Positions 7,743-17,413 are shown, counted from the stretch's first letter. The stretch is 64,000 nt of DNA from Pseudomonas sp. NC02 (GCF_002874965.1 NZ_CP025624.1:5270001-5334000), one strand, 5' to 3'. The notes: generated by a model not told the origin, from the letters alone. Numbers and translations are program-made.

Positions 7743-8687
7743 TCACGCCTGCAACTGCAACGCCCGACGGATCATTTGTGGCGGTTGGCCAAACGCTCGC
7801 AGGAAGGCTCGACGCATGCGCTCCGGGTCACCGAAGCCCGTCTCCCGGGCGACAACGTCGATGGAGTGGCTGCCGGATTCGAGCATCAACCGGGCGGCTT
7901 CAATGCGCAGGTGTTCTACCGCCTTGGCCGGCGATTGCCCGGTTTCGGCGCGGAACAGTCGGCTGAACTGACGCGGGCTGAGGTGTGCCGCTTGCGCCAG
8001 TTGTTCTACCGAGAGGTCCTCGTGCAAGTGCCCTTTGGCCCACGCCAGGGCGGTTTGTACGCGGTCGGACTTTGGGTCCAGTTCCAGCAACGCCGAGAAC
8101 TGCGACTGGCCACCGGCACGGCGATGGTAAACCACCAGTTTTTTCGCCACGTCGCGGGCCACTTCCACGCCCAAATCGTGCTCGACCAGGGCCAGGGCCA
8201 GGTCGATGCAGGCGGTCATCCCGGCAGAGGTCCAGAGCGGGCCATCGACGGTGAAGATCCGGTCTTCCTCCAGCTTCACGTTGGGGTAGCGCTGGCGAAA
8301 CGTCATGGCGTGGTACCAGTGGGTGGTTGCCTTGCGCCCTTCCAACAGGCCGGCCGCTGCCAGGTGGAACGAACCGGTGCAGGCCGATGTAACCCGGCGC
8401 GACGCCGTCAACGACGCTTGCAGGTACTCCACCATGCCAGGAGTGGGCTTAAGTAGTTCGTTGTCCCCCAGCACCAGGATCGTGTCGTAGACCTGCTGCC
8501 CGAACGCCAGGCTATCAATGGCAAAGCCCATGGAGCTTTTTATCGGCCCGCCATGCTCCGACAACAAGTCCACGCGGTAGAACGGTCGCCCCACCACGAA
8601 GTTGGCAAACTCGAACACGCTGCTGGTGGACAGGCTGAGCACCTGGAAACCGGGAAAAAGCAGGATACCGACGGACACCATGGCCAA
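7743..8687 (-). CDS. GlxA-type transcriptional regulator (DJ-1/PfpI domain plus AraC HTH)
   Basis: The product has 314 residues. The first 170 or so form a DJ-1/PfpI-like domain, with the elbow region reading RRVTSACTGSFHLAAAGLLEGR, so a cysteine is kept at the nucleophile-elbow position. The C-terminal 100 residues are an AraC double HTH (LSPRQFSRLFRAETGQSP and VARETGFGDPERMRRAF). Proteins of this layout act as regulators of catabolic genes. It is divergent from an SDR oxidoreductase, a likely target. Confidence 0.9.
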   Translation of the reverse strand: MAMVSVGILLFPGFQVLSLSTSSVFEFANFVVGRPFYRVDLLSEHGGPIKSSMGFAIDSLAFGQQVYDTILVLGDNELLKPTPGMVEYLQASLTASRRVTSACTGSFHLAAAGLLEGRKATTHWYHAMTFRQRYPNVKLEEDRIFTVDGPLWTSAGMTACIDLALALVEHDLGVEVARDVAKKLVVYHRRAGGQSQFSALLELDPKSDRVQTALAWAKGHLHEDLSVEQLAQAAHLSPRQFSRLFRAETGQSPAKAVEHLRIEAARLMLESGSHSIDVVARETGFGDPERMRRAFLRAFGQPPQMIRRALQLQA

Positions 8688-8797
8688 ACCTCATGTCTCT
8701 AAAGGAGGGATATACGACATTGCAGCCACCACATTACACCCATAATCTTGGTTCCAACAAGGCCGACCCCCTCCCCGGCCCATTTGGAGCAACTGCC

Positions 8798-9592
8798 ATG
8801 TCGCAACACAAAGGTTATGCCCTGATTACCGGTGCCTCGTCAGGAATTGGTGCGGTGTATGCCGACCGCCTGGCCCGTGCCGGCTACGATCTGATTCTGG
8901 TGGCCCGCAACCAGCAACGTCTGGAGCAGTTGGCAACACGCTTGAAAGCCAATACCCAGCGTGACGTGCAGGTGATAGCGGCCGATCTCAATCTGCCAGC
9001 CGACTTGGCGCGAATCGCCCGGATCGCGCACGAAGACAGCCGTATCAGCCTGCTGGTGAATAACGCCGGTGTGGGCGCCACGGCTTCGCTGCTGGAGTCG
9101 GATGCCGACAAAATGGACGCGATGATTCTGCTGAACGTGCTGGCGCTGACCCGCCTGGCCAAAGCCGCGGCAACCAACTTTGTCGCCCAAGGGCGTGGCA
9201 CGATTATCAATATCGGCTCGATTGTCGCCCTCGCTCCCAAAGTGCTGAACGGCGTGTATGGCGGTACCAAAGCGTTCGTGCAGGCGTTCAGCGAATCGCT
9301 GCAGCATGAGCTGAGTGACAAGGGCGTGGTGGTCCAGGTGGTGCTGCCAGGCGCTACCGCAACGGAGTTCTGGGACATCGCCGGCCTGCCTGTGAACAAC
9401 CTGCCGGAAGCCATGGTGATGACCACCGAAAACCTGGTGGACGCCGCCCTGGCAGGCCTTGCCCAGGGCGAAGCCGTGACGATTCCGTCCCTGCCGGACA
9501 GCGCCGATTGGGACACCTACGAAAGCGCACGCCTCGCCCTGGGCCCGAACCTGTCGCACCGTGAACCCGCCGCTCGTTATGGGTTGAAGTAA
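8798..9592 (+). CDS. SDR-family NAD(P)-dependent oxidoreductase
   Basis: The start is the ATG at 8798, preceded by TTTGGAG; an upstream in-frame ATG at 8693 would add 35 residues of unlikely composition. The 264-residue product has the Rossmann TGASSGIG motif at about residues 11-18, NNAGVG near 85-90, the catalytic Ser in INIGSIVAL, and the YxxxK pair in YGGTKAF. It is a classical short-chain dehydrogenase, and the substrate is unknown. It is divergent from the GlxA-type regulator and ends 6 bp before the convergent amidase gene. Confidence 0.9.
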   Translation: MSQHKGYALITGASSGIGAVYADRLARAGYDLILVARNQQRLEQLATRLKANTQRDVQVIAADLNLPADLARIARIAHEDSRISLLVNNAGVGATASLLESDADKMDAMILLNVLALTRLAKAAATNFVAQGRGTIINIGSIVALAPKVLNGVYGGTKAFVQAFSESLQHELSDKGVVVQVVLPGATATEFWDIAGLPVNNLPEAMVMTTENLVDAALAGLAQGEAVTIPSLPDSADWDTYESARLALGPNLSHREPAARYGLK

Positions 9593-9598
9593 TCCGGA

Positions 9599-11083
9599 CT
9601 AGCGCAGGCCGGGTGTAAACGCAGGCTTCCTGATTGCATGGGAGGCCTGCTCATACCCGTAGGCGACCGACAGCAACGTGGCTTCGCTCAAATTTGCCCC
9701 ATAAAAGTGAACGGCCGTTGGCATCCCTTCATCGTCCATTCCCGATGGCATGGAGATACCGGGATAACCGGCCACTGCCGAGTAGTAGTAACTGTACGAG
9801 TGAAAATTGGACACTATTGCATCAAGCTTATGCTCGGCCAGTGGCTTATCGATGGTGCTTTTGAAAATCGGGCCGATGGCAGCCCATAACTCATTGCGCG
9901 CCTCATCACTGATATCCATCCCGTTGATCATGGTGAGCATCTGTTGATCCGGCACACCCGGACCGCTGTTGCGCTCGTTGAATTCAATCAGCTCAGCCAG
10001 CGACTTCACCGGCAAGCCTGCCCGTCCGGCCAGGTAGGCTTCAAGCTGGTGTTTAACGTCCGATAACAACGCGTCGTTATATTGTTCATGGGTTTCGTAC
10101 GGGACGCCCTCACCCAGTTGACCCACGGGTACCAATGTCGCGCCCTTGCCCCGCAGCAACGTAATGGCATCCTCGAAGTGCTGCCTGTCGGCTATTTTCG
10201 CCGGGTCGTTGGCATCTTCTGCTGATAACTCAGGCAACGGCGTATAGCCGATGCGCTTGCCCACCAAGGCGTCAGGCTTGATTCCCTGGGTGTAGCGGTT
10301 GGTATCCGTCATCGCATCCAGTGCTTGCGCCGCATCACGCACGTTACGGGTGAAGGTGCCCACCGTGTCCTGGCGGGAACTGGTCATCACCCCTTCAGTG
10401 CTCACTAACCCTTCGGTCGGTTTGAAACCAATAACACCGTTGTAAGCCGCCGGCGTAATGATTGAACCATTGGTTTCGACCCCCAATGCCAAGGGCACAA
10501 TCCCTTGAGCAACGGCTACCGCAGAGCCCGTACTCGAGCCCGCCGCCTGGCCATCCAGCCGATGCGGGTTGAGGGTCAAGCCGCCCCTGGAGCTCCAGCC
10601 ATCAATCGGCGCCTCAGAGCGAAAATTGGACAATTCGCTCATGTTGGTTTTTCCAATAATCACAACGCCAGCCTTCAGCAGGTTGTCCACCACCTTGGCG
10701 TTCCTTGAAGCGGGCCTGCCCACCAGCGCCATGGAGCCACCGCTGGTCTGCATCTTGTCGCCGGTTTCGAACACATCCTTGAGCGCTATCGGAACGCCAT
10801 GCAAAGGCCCGCGCACTTTGCCTTCGGCCCGTTCCAGATCCAGCGCACGGGCTTTCACACGAGCGTCAGGATTGATTTCAATGAACGCATTGCCGCCCTG
10901 CAAGCCCTTGTCCATGTTGGCGATCAGCTTCAGCGAATCCCTCACCACCGAATCGGAACTGGCCCCATTGGGCCGGGTCATGGCCGCCGCCAAATCGTCG
11001 GCACTCCTGTAGGCCTGTGGCGGGTTCACCACTGCATCGAAAAGCCCCGCTGCCCATCCCGCGCCCAAACCTGGTCCGATCAT
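9599..11083 (-). CDS. Amidase-signature family hydrolase
   Basis: The 494-residue protein shows the complete Ser-cisSer-Lys triad: Lys102 in VPIALKDV, the cis-Ser in GSSTGS near residue 183, and the nucleophile Ser207 in ETNGSIITPA, 24 residues later as in characterised amidases. These enzymes hydrolyse amides, releasing ammonia. GGGGAG lies 6 bases upstream of the ATG. Upstream on the same strand is a shorter amidase-like gene without the triad, separated by about 130 bp. The substrate is unknown; no transporter is adjacent. Confidence 0.9.
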   Translation of the reverse strand: MIGPGLGAGWAAGLFDAVVNPPQAYRSADDLAAAMTRPNGASSDSVVRDSLKLIANMDKGLQGGNAFIEINPDARVKARALDLERAEGKVRGPLHGVPIALKDVFETGDKMQTSGGSMALVGRPASRNAKVVDNLLKAGVVIIGKTNMSELSNFRSEAPIDGWSSRGGLTLNPHRLDGQAAGSSTGSAVAVAQGIVPLALGVETNGSIITPAAYNGVIGFKPTEGLVSTEGVMTSSRQDTVGTFTRNVRDAAQALDAMTDTNRYTQGIKPDALVGKRIGYTPLPELSAEDANDPAKIADRQHFEDAITLLRGKGATLVPVGQLGEGVPYETHEQYNDALLSDVKHQLEAYLAGRAGLPVKSLAELIEFNERNSGPGVPDQQMLTMINGMDISDEARNELWAAIGPIFKSTIDKPLAEHKLDAIVSNFHSYSYYYSAVAGYPGISMPSGMDDEGMPTAVHFYGANLSEATLLSVAYGYEQASHAIRKPAFTPGLR

Positions 11084-11216
11084 AAATACTCCCCGCCTGC
11101 CTGAATGTTGGGAATACCGTTCGATATCCCTGCCTCAGTCTAAGAAGCGAAATACTCGATGACTCGGGGGCAACTCTTACCGCGGCGTACGATCACTCTC
11201 CCCATGGCGTAGGCCC

Positions 11217-11981
11217 TTAAAGCCGCCCTAGAACCTGCTGACAACCTCGCACCAACGCCGCCAGACGATCTCTGGACCAGTGCGCACCATAGAACCAGAC
11301 GACCCTCGACACCCCGTCGACGTCGGTGCCCGCGGGCACGCTGAAGCGTGGGTTATCGGCAGTCGCTGCTTTGTGGAAAGCAACACCTTGCGCATCCGCC
11401 ACCACCCCATCCAGGCGGTTTTCCGTGACCCGGTCGTTAATCTCATTGCCGGGGTCCAGGGTGAAGTGACGTGTGTCATCGGTCACCCGCGCCGTCACAG
11501 GCACCAATTGCGCACCGGCTGCACGCAGTACGTCCAGTACCCGGGCAAAGTCCGGGCTGTGTTTGGCGGGTTTGCGCACATCACCGGTAACGTACTCGCT
11601 GGCAAAACCAATACGGCTGCCAGCCAGGGGCGGTGTGTTGATCAGATGACCCGGATCAGCGACGGGTGGAATCTCCACCATCACCCGCCCCTCAGGGTCG
11701 ACACCGCTGAGGGCAATCAGTGATAACGCGGGATCGCGCACGCTGTGCATCATGGGACCAGGGAGGTCGAGCCTGGGGCCGTAACCGCCCGTGGAGCCGA
11801 ACTCCAGGCCGCCCTGGTGAGTGGCCGAATTGACGATCGTACCGGCCGCATGACTGCCAAACACGACGCCCTGGCTGGCAGTGGGGGCGCAAGGCTGGGG
11901 AGTACAACTGTCCACCGATCCTGAAGGCTTGAACAGGCAGCGCACGCCCGGCCCCGTGACCTTCCTACTCTTATCGTCCAT
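11217..11981 (-). CDS. Amidase-like protein lacking the catalytic triad (degenerate paralogue)
   Basis: The 254-residue product aligns by eye with the C-terminal half of the neighbouring amidase: QGVVFGSHAAGTIVNSATHQGG corresponds to the nucleophile loop, and PMMHSVRDPALSL to its TFTRNVRDAAQAL. The nucleophile Ser is Thr (AAGTIV), the following Pro is lost, there is no SSGS-type motif, and the Lys-bearing N-terminal half is absent. A good GGGAGTGT ribosome-binding site and an intact frame argue that it is still expressed. It may be a decayed duplicate or a pseudoenzyme; hydrolysis is unlikely. Confidence 0.7.
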   Translation of the reverse strand: MDDKSRKVTGPGVRCLFKPSGSVDSCTPQPCAPTASQGVVFGSHAAGTIVNSATHQGGLEFGSTGGYGPRLDLPGPMMHSVRDPALSLIALSGVDPEGRVMVEIPPVADPGHLINTPPLAGSRIGFASEYVTGDVRKPAKHSPDFARVLDVLRAAGAQLVPVTARVTDDTRHFTLDPGNEINDRVTENRLDGVVADAQGVAFHKAATADNPRFSVPAGTDVDGVSRVVWFYGAHWSRDRLAALVRGCQQVLGRL

Positions 11982-12104
11982 ACACTCCCACGCCCCGGAA
12001 TAAAGTTTCGAGGCGTGATTGCATCCCTTAAGCGAGGTGGATGTCTGTCGGAAATGGCTGGTTATGGCTCGTTCAAAATCCCTGAGCGCACGATCAGACG
12101 GTGA

Positions 12105-13163
12105 TTATCCGCTGACGTGCGCTTCACTGCCCTGATGCTCGACTTCCAGCCACCAGGCCTGCCCGCGCTCCGGCTGGTTGAGCATGAACGCCTGCCCCAT
12201 CGCCGGTGTGGTGATCGACACGTTACGCTCCCATGCCAGCGCCATGATGCGGTCGAAGGGTTCGTGCCATGCATGAAACGCCAGGTCGAACGTGCCGTTA
12301 TGGATCGGCAGCAGCCAGCGGCCCTTCAAGTCGATGTGCGCCTGCAGGGTTTCTTCCGGTTGCATGTGCACGTGGGGCCAGTCGACGTTGTAGGCACCCG
12401 TCTCCATCAGGGTCAGGTCAAACGGGCCGTACTGCTCGCCGATACGCTTGAAGCCCTCGAAATAGCCGGTATCACCGCTGAAGAAAATTCGCCGTGAGCC
12501 GTCGATCATCACCCACGAACACCACAGCGTCTGGTTGCCATCGAACAGGCCGCGCCCGGAAAAGTGCTGGGCCGGCGTGGACACAAAACGAATCCCGTCC
12601 ACTTCAGTGCCCTGCCACCAATCCAGTTGCCGCACCTTGCTGGCATCCACGCCCCACTTGATCAGCGTATCGCCCACACCCAGCGGCGCGAGGAAATAGC
12701 GGGTCTTGTCCGCCAGTTGCACCACCGCCTTGTGGTCCAGATGGTCGTAGTGGTTGTGGGAAAGAATCACCGCCTCGATCGGCGGCAGGTCCTCAAGGCT
12801 GATCGGCGGCTGATGGAAACGCTTGGGGCCCGCCCAACTGAACGGCGAAGCACGCTCGGCGAACACCGGGTCGGTCAGCCAGAACTTGCCGCGCATTTTC
12901 AGCAGCACGGTGGAATGGCCGAGGCGGAAAACGCTATGGTCCGGGGCGGCAAACAGTTGCTCGCGAGTCAGCGGCTGCACCGGGATCTCACCCACCGGGC
13001 GCGTGCTGCGGGGCTTCTGGAAGAGCATCTTCCACATGATGCCCAGGGTCTTGCCCAAGCCGCCATGCTGGATGGGCTTCTGATTGGTGAAGTGACCTTG
13101 ATGCTGTTCGGAAGACTTGGGCGCTGTAGAAGAACTGTCGAGACGGGTTGAGATCGTGGCCAT
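12105..13163 (-). CDS. MBL-fold metallo-hydrolase (RomA/NAPE-PLD-like)
   Basis: The product has 352 residues. The metal-binding signature is VILSHNHYDHLDH near residue 145, preceded by the LTDPVF strand and followed by FFSGDTGYF and a later IHNGTFDLAFHAW histidine block. This arrangement matches the RomA/UlaG-type branch related to N-acyl-phosphatidylethanolamine phospholipase D. The substrate is unknown. It is divergent from a TetR gene, with a perfect inverted repeat between the two starts, so TetR probably controls it. GGAG lies about 9 bases before the ATG. Confidence 0.88.
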   Translation of the reverse strand: MATISTRLDSSSTAPKSSEQHQGHFTNQKPIQHGGLGKTLGIMWKMLFQKPRSTRPVGEIPVQPLTREQLFAAPDHSVFRLGHSTVLLKMRGKFWLTDPVFAERASPFSWAGPKRFHQPPISLEDLPPIEAVILSHNHYDHLDHKAVVQLADKTRYFLAPLGVGDTLIKWGVDASKVRQLDWWQGTEVDGIRFVSTPAQHFSGRGLFDGNQTLWCSWVMIDGSRRIFFSGDTGYFEGFKRIGEQYGPFDLTLMETGAYNVDWPHVHMQPEETLQAHIDLKGRWLLPIHNGTFDLAFHAWHEPFDRIMALAWERNVSITTPAMGQAFMLNQPERGQAWWLEVEHQGSEAHVSG

Positions 13164-13196
13164 TACCGAGGAACTCCTGCAGACTGCTCTAAAAAT

Positions 13197-13212
13197 TACA
13201 CTGCACAGTGTA
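13197..13212. promoter_or_regulatory. Palindrome TACACTG-CA-CAGTGTA, probable TetR operator
   Basis: A perfect inverted repeat with 7-base arms and a 2-base spacer lies 34 bases before the MBL hydrolase start and about 76 bases before the TetR start. A similar half-site (GTGTAAG) follows near 13255. Position and symmetry are typical of a TetR-family operator controlling both divergent genes. Confidence 0.65.
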
Positions 13213-13287
13213 GTTTCTAGATTGCAACAAAACCGGGAGCAAGTAAACTACCGAGTGTAAGTTTCCCTTCAGAGCCGAACTCCCACC

Positions 13288-13908
13288 ATGACTGTACCCC
13301 TGCGCCTCACCGACCGTAAACGCGAAGCCATCGTGGCAGCCGCCATTGCCGAGTTTCGTGACAACGGGTTCGAGGTCACCAGCATGGACAAGATTGCCGC
13401 CACGGCGGGGGTTTCCAAGCGCACGGTGTACAACCACTTCCCGAGCAAGGAAGAGCTGTTTGCCGAGATCCTGCATCAACTGTGGGCCAGCAGTGTTGCG
13501 CAACTGGACGTCAGCTACGCCAGCGACCGCCCGCTGCGAGAGCAACTGCGCGGGTTGCTGCAGGCCAAGATGACGATGATGTCGGACGCCAACTTCCTCG
13601 ACCTGGCCCGGGTCGCGATTGCCGCCACCATCCACTCGCCGGAACGTGCCCAGGACATGGTCAACCGCCTGAGCAAGCGTGAAGAAGGCTTCACCCAATG
13701 GGTGCGCGCCGCCCAGGAAGACGGCCGGCTGAGCTGCACCGACCCATGCTTCGCCGCCCACCAGGTGCAAAGCCTGCTCAAGGCCTTTGCCTTCTGGCCA
13801 CAGATCACCCTCGGCCAGCCGACCCTGGACGCCGACGCCCAAGCGAACGTCATCGAGTCGGCCATCGACCTGTTCCTCGCAGGCTATGAGGTCGTGCCGC
13901 AGCACTGA
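13288..13908 (+). CDS. TetR/AcrR-family transcriptional repressor
   Basis: The 206-residue protein has the TetR DNA-binding domain at residues 10-55 (AIVAAAIAEFRDNGF, then IAATAGVSKRTVYNHFPSKEELF). It is followed by an all-helical ligand-binding domain of normal length. It is divergent from the MBL-fold hydrolase; the palindrome at 13197-13212 is its likely site. It probably represses the hydrolase and itself until an effector binds. A weak terminator follows the stop. Confidence 0.93.
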   Translation: MTVPLRLTDRKREAIVAAAIAEFRDNGFEVTSMDKIAATAGVSKRTVYNHFPSKEELFAEILHQLWASSVAQLDVSYASDRPLREQLRGLLQAKMTMMSDANFLDLARVAIAATIHSPERAQDMVNRLSKREEGFTQWVRAAQEDGRLSCTDPCFAAHQVQSLLKAFAFWPQITLGQPTLDADAQANVIESAIDLFLAGYEVVPQH

Positions 13909-13919
13909 CCTGTTGCAGG

Positions 13920-13941
13920 AACGACATCCAAGGTCGTTTTT
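13920..13941 (+). terminator. Weak intrinsic terminator after tetR-type gene
   Basis: A 6-bp stem AACGAC/GTCGTT with a 7-base loop is followed by three further T residues, 12 bases after the TetR stop codon. It is short, so termination may be partial. Confidence 0.5.
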
Positions 13942-14096
13942 ATCTGATTCGCCGCGTGTCCTTTGCAAATGGCCTGGAAGGACACTGATTATTCCCACGC
14001 GAATAACTGACAATATTCACACGTATTATCCGACCAGTGGTTTTCCCGATCACGTGTGCCGTCGTACCTGCAAAAAAAGAATCGACCCAGGAATCT

Positions 14097-15155
14097 ATGG
14101 AAAACCAACGAGGCAAAGGGCTGTCATTTGCCAGACGTATCTACAGGCCAAGGATCATCGGCCTGGGCATCGGCTGCATCAGCGTCATCGCCGCGCTCTA
14201 CCCACTGCAAATGCCAGGCTGGGTCTGGGCGTTGCTGCTGTTCAATGGTTTTGGCTGGGCGCACCTGGCCTATCAACTTTCGACCCGCTCCGATTTCCCC
14301 TACAAGGCGGAACGGCGAAACCTGCTCTACGACTCGCTGCTCGGCGGGTTCTGGGCGGCGACTACACAGTTCACGCCACTGACGGCCGTGACAATCCTGT
14401 CGATGATGACCATGAACAACGTCGCCGCCGGCGGCAAACGCCTGTTCCTCCACGGCATCGTGGCGCAACTGGCAGGTATCGGCGTGTCCTGGCTGCTGTT
14501 TGGCATCCACTTCAATCCCGACGTCAGCCTGGTCCAGGTCTACGCCTGCCTGCCGATGCTGACCCTGTATCCCATGGCGCTGGGCATGGTCTGCTACCGC
14601 CTGGCGATCAAATTGTCGGAACACAAACGCGCCCTGAGCGCCCTGAGCCGCACCGACAGCCTCACCGGCCTGCTCAACCACGGTTCTTGGAAAGACCTGC
14701 TGCACCTGAAGTTTCACAAGTGCCAGCAACAACATGGGAACGCCACCATCGCACTGATCGACATCGACCATTTCAAGCAGATCAACGACAGCTATGGGCA
14801 CATCATCGGTGACCAGGTTCTGCGCCAACTAAGCCTGGAACTTCGACGCAACCTGCGGGCAAACGACCTGGCCGGGCGATACGGCGGCGACGAGTTCTGT
14901 GTGATTCTTCCGGACATGCCCATGGAACAGGCCGCGCAAGTCATGGAACGCATGCGCGAGGTGTTCAGCAATTACCGCAACCCGGAAATCCCCGAGCTGC
15001 GGGTCAGCCTGAGCATTGGCCTGGCGTCTTTCCAGAGCACCTTCACCGACGCGGCCATGTGGCTCAACGCAGCGGACCGCGCGCTGTACGCGGCCAAGGA
15101 CACCGGCCGTAACCGAGTCAATATCAGCGACTACGTGGTCGCCCATTCCGCCTGA
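14097..15155 (+). CDS. MASE2-GGDEF diguanylate cyclase
   Basis: The start is the ATG at 14097, with AGGAA just upstream; an earlier in-frame GTG-type start is less likely. The 352-residue product begins with a MASE2 membrane-sensor domain of about four helices (residues 18-165), as in AdrA/DgcC. A GGDEF domain follows, with the intact active site GGDEF at residues 263-267. The inhibitory I-site RAND lies five residues before it, so product feedback is expected. It makes c-di-GMP at the inner membrane. A BdlA-like chemoreceptor gene follows on the same strand. Confidence 0.92.
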   Translation: MENQRGKGLSFARRIYRPRIIGLGIGCISVIAALYPLQMPGWVWALLLFNGFGWAHLAYQLSTRSDFPYKAERRNLLYDSLLGGFWAATTQFTPLTAVTILSMMTMNNVAAGGKRLFLHGIVAQLAGIGVSWLLFGIHFNPDVSLVQVYACLPMLTLYPMALGMVCYRLAIKLSEHKRALSALSRTDSLTGLLNHGSWKDLLHLKFHKCQQQHGNATIALIDIDHFKQINDSYGHIIGDQVLRQLSLELRRNLRANDLAGRYGGDEFCVILPDMPMEQAAQVMERMREVFSNYRNPEIPELRVSLSIGLASFQSTFTDAAMWLNAADRALYAAKDTGRNRVNISDYVVAHSA

Positions 15156-15394
15156 ATCCCGCCCTCTGCATCTCGTCTGAATTAAACGCGCCCGTCGCCG
15201 ACCGATAGCATAATGCCGCCATTGGTCGACTGGCATAGAACTTCTTGCCGGCCATACGACTCAGAACCCGCTGTTCCACCCCGCTGTCAGCACAAGGAAG
15301 CTGGCAATGAGCACGTTTGCCGTATGGCCAGGCCTTACGGTGGCAGGCGCCCCCATGGATACCCCTGACGCTTGCTTCCCCCGAGCACACGACC

Positions 15395-16714
15395 ATGCTA
15401 TTCAACGCCCATAAAAAAACCATCAGTACCCTGCAAGCCACCCTTGCCCAGCAAGCCAGCCTTCTCGACGCCATCGACCGCTCCATGGCGGTGATTGAAT
15501 TTGATCTGCAAGGCACGGTCCTGCGGGCCAACGAGAATTTCCTCAAGGTCATGGGCTACACCGCCGACCAAGTCGTGGGCCAGTCCCACCGCCTGTTCTG
15601 CACCCCGGCCTTTGCCCGCAGCGCCGAGTACGGCCAACTGTGGACGCAATTGCGCAACGGCCAATTCCAGTCCGGGACCTTCGAACGGGTGACCAGCGGC
15701 GGCCAGCCGATCTGGCTGGAGGCCAGCTACAACCCGGTGCGCGACGAGTCCGGCAGCGTGGTGAAAGTGGTGAAGTACGCCATGGACGTCACCCCGAAAA
15801 TGCAGGCCGAGAGTGAAGCCAACGCCAAGTTGCAGGCCATCGACCGCGCCATGGCGGTGATCGAGTTCAACCTCGACGGCACCATCATCAGCGCCAACCA
15901 GAATTTCCTGCAGCGCATGGGCTACAACCTGGCGCAGGTGCAGGGCAAGCATCACCGCATGTTCTGCACACCGGAGCTGGCCAACAGCAGCGCCTACAGC
16001 GATTTCTGGCGACGGCTGAACCAGGGTGAGCTGTTCAACGGCCAGTTCGAACGCATCGACAAAAACGGCCAGGTGGTGTGGCTGGAAGCCAACTACAACC
16101 CGGTGTACGACGCCAGCGGGCGCCTGTGCAAGGTGGTGAAATACGCCTCCGACGTCACGGCCATGGTGGAGAAACACGCGGCCGACGCGCAAAGCGCCAC
16201 TCAGGCTTATCACATCTCGCTGCAAACCCGGGACATCGCCGAAAAAGGCGCCGAGGTGATCCAGCAGACCGCCACCGGCATGCGTGAGATTGCCGCCAAT
16301 ATCGACGGTTCTTCCGCGCTGATCGCCAAGCTGGGCGAGCGTTCGCAGCAGATCACCGCCATCGTCAACACCATTCGCGGGATTGCCGACCAGACCAACC
16401 TGCTGGCATTGAACGCTGCCATCGAAGCCGCACGCGCCGGCGAACAAGGGCGTGGCTTTGCGGTGGTGGCCGATGAAGTGCGGCAATTGGCGGCGCGCAC
16501 CAGCGGTTCAACGGCCGAGATTTCGTCGATGATCGAGATGATCCAGACCGAAACCCGCCAGGCCATCGACAGCATGGACGGTACCCGCGACCGCGCCGCC
16601 CAGGGCGTGGACCTGGCCAACCAGGCCGGCACGGTGATCCTGCAGATTCGCGAAGGCGCCAGCGAGGCGGTGCAGGCTGTGAGTGCGTTTGCCAATGAAC
16701 GGGGCAACAGGTAA
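15395..16714 (+). CDS. PAS-PAS methyl-accepting receptor, BdlA-like
   Basis: The product has 439 residues and no transmembrane helix. Two PAS domains of about 120 residues each start at the repeated block [11 protein letters not shown]...; both contain the GYxxxQVxGxxHRxFC motif. They are followed by a short MCP signalling hairpin with the conserved tip [22 protein letters not shown]. This is the layout of P. aeruginosa BdlA, a cytoplasmic receptor needed for biofilm dispersion. The adjacent diguanylate cyclase supports a c-di-GMP link. A paralogue of identical length is at 51020-52339. The chosen start removes a 26-residue extension. Confidence 0.88.
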   Translation: MLFNAHKKTISTLQATLAQQASLLDAIDRSMAVIEFDLQGTVLRANENFLKVMGYTADQVVGQSHRLFCTPAFARSAEYGQLWTQLRNGQFQSGTFERVTSGGQPIWLEASYNPVRDESGSVVKVVKYAMDVTPKMQAESEANAKLQAIDRAMAVIEFNLDGTIISANQNFLQRMGYNLAQVQGKHHRMFCTPELANSSAYSDFWRRLNQGELFNGQFERIDKNGQVVWLEANYNPVYDASGRLCKVVKYASDVTAMVEKHAADAQSATQAYHISLQTRDIAEKGAEVIQQTATGMREIAANIDGSSALIAKLGERSQQITAIVNTIRGIADQTNLLALNAAIEAARAGEQGRGFAVVADEVRQLAARTSGSTAEISSMIEMIQTETRQAIDSMDGTRDRAAQGVDLANQAGTVILQIREGASEAVQAVSAFANERGNR

Positions 16715-16794
16715 GCGACAGGCTTCTTCATGAGCCAGGCCGAGGGCTCGGTCTATAGTGGTGGCTTGTCTTACGCCACGGATTCGAGCCCGCC

Positions 16795-17310
16795 ATGACA
16801 CCGGATAAACCTGAAGCCAACGTTGACCACCTGCGCTTTCATCGTAAACACGCCCATCTCGCGCCGACCTTTGGCAACGACACCTTTGCGTTGAAAGCCG
16901 AAGCCTTCGCGCGCTTCTTTGGCACCCCGACGTTCCTGGGGGCGCAAACGGCAATCGTGATTCTGTGGGTCGTGCTCAACATGACCGGCATCACGCACTT
17001 TGACGTCTACCCGTTCATCCTCTTGAACCTGGCGTTCAGCCTGCAATCGGCCTATGCCGCCCCCTTGATTTTGCTCGCCCAGACCCGCCAGGCCGCACGG
17101 GACAAGGCCCAATCCGACGCCGACGCCCAGCACCGCGAAGCCCTGGCCGTGGCCAACACCGAACGCCAGGCCCAGGCGGCGCAGACCACCAAGCAACTGC
17201 TGGAACTGTTGGAGCAGAACACCAAGCTCACCGAGATGACCAAACAACTGACCGAACGCATCGAAGGGCTGACCAGCGAAATGCACGACCAATTCGTGCG
17301 CAAGACCTGA
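16795..17310 (+). CDS. DUF1003 family membrane protein
   Basis: The 171-residue protein has two transmembrane segments at about 45-65 (FLGAQTAIVILWVVLNM) and 72-98 (YPFILLNLAFSLQSAYAAPLILL). These are the hallmark of DUF1003 (the FxxxNxxLSxxxAxxAPxI pattern). A long C-terminal coiled coil rich in Gln and Ala follows, with a heptad-like LLELLEQNTKLTEM repeat. The biochemical role of the family is not known. It stands alone between the chemoreceptor and a REP doublet. Confidence 0.88.
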   Translation: MTPDKPEANVDHLRFHRKHAHLAPTFGNDTFALKAEAFARFFGTPTFLGAQTAIVILWVVLNMTGITHFDVYPFILLNLAFSLQSAYAAPLILLAQTRQAARDKAQSDADAQHREALAVANTERQAQAAQTTKQLLELLEQNTKLTEMTKQLTERIEGLTSEMHDQFVRKT

Positions 17311-17327
17311 CCCTCCCACGCATCCCG

Positions 17328-17413
17328 TGTGGGAGCTGGCTTGTCTGCGATTGCATCACCGCGGTATGCCTGATGCACCACAGCGCCTGTATCGCAGGCA
17401 AGCCAGCCCACAG
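17328..17413. repeat. REP doublet, GAGCTGGCTTG type
   Basis: Inverted arms GTGTGGGAGCTGGCTTGTCTG and the reverse-complement end (GCAGGCAAGCCAGCCCACA) flank a variable centre. It separates two convergent genes. Confidence 0.85.
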
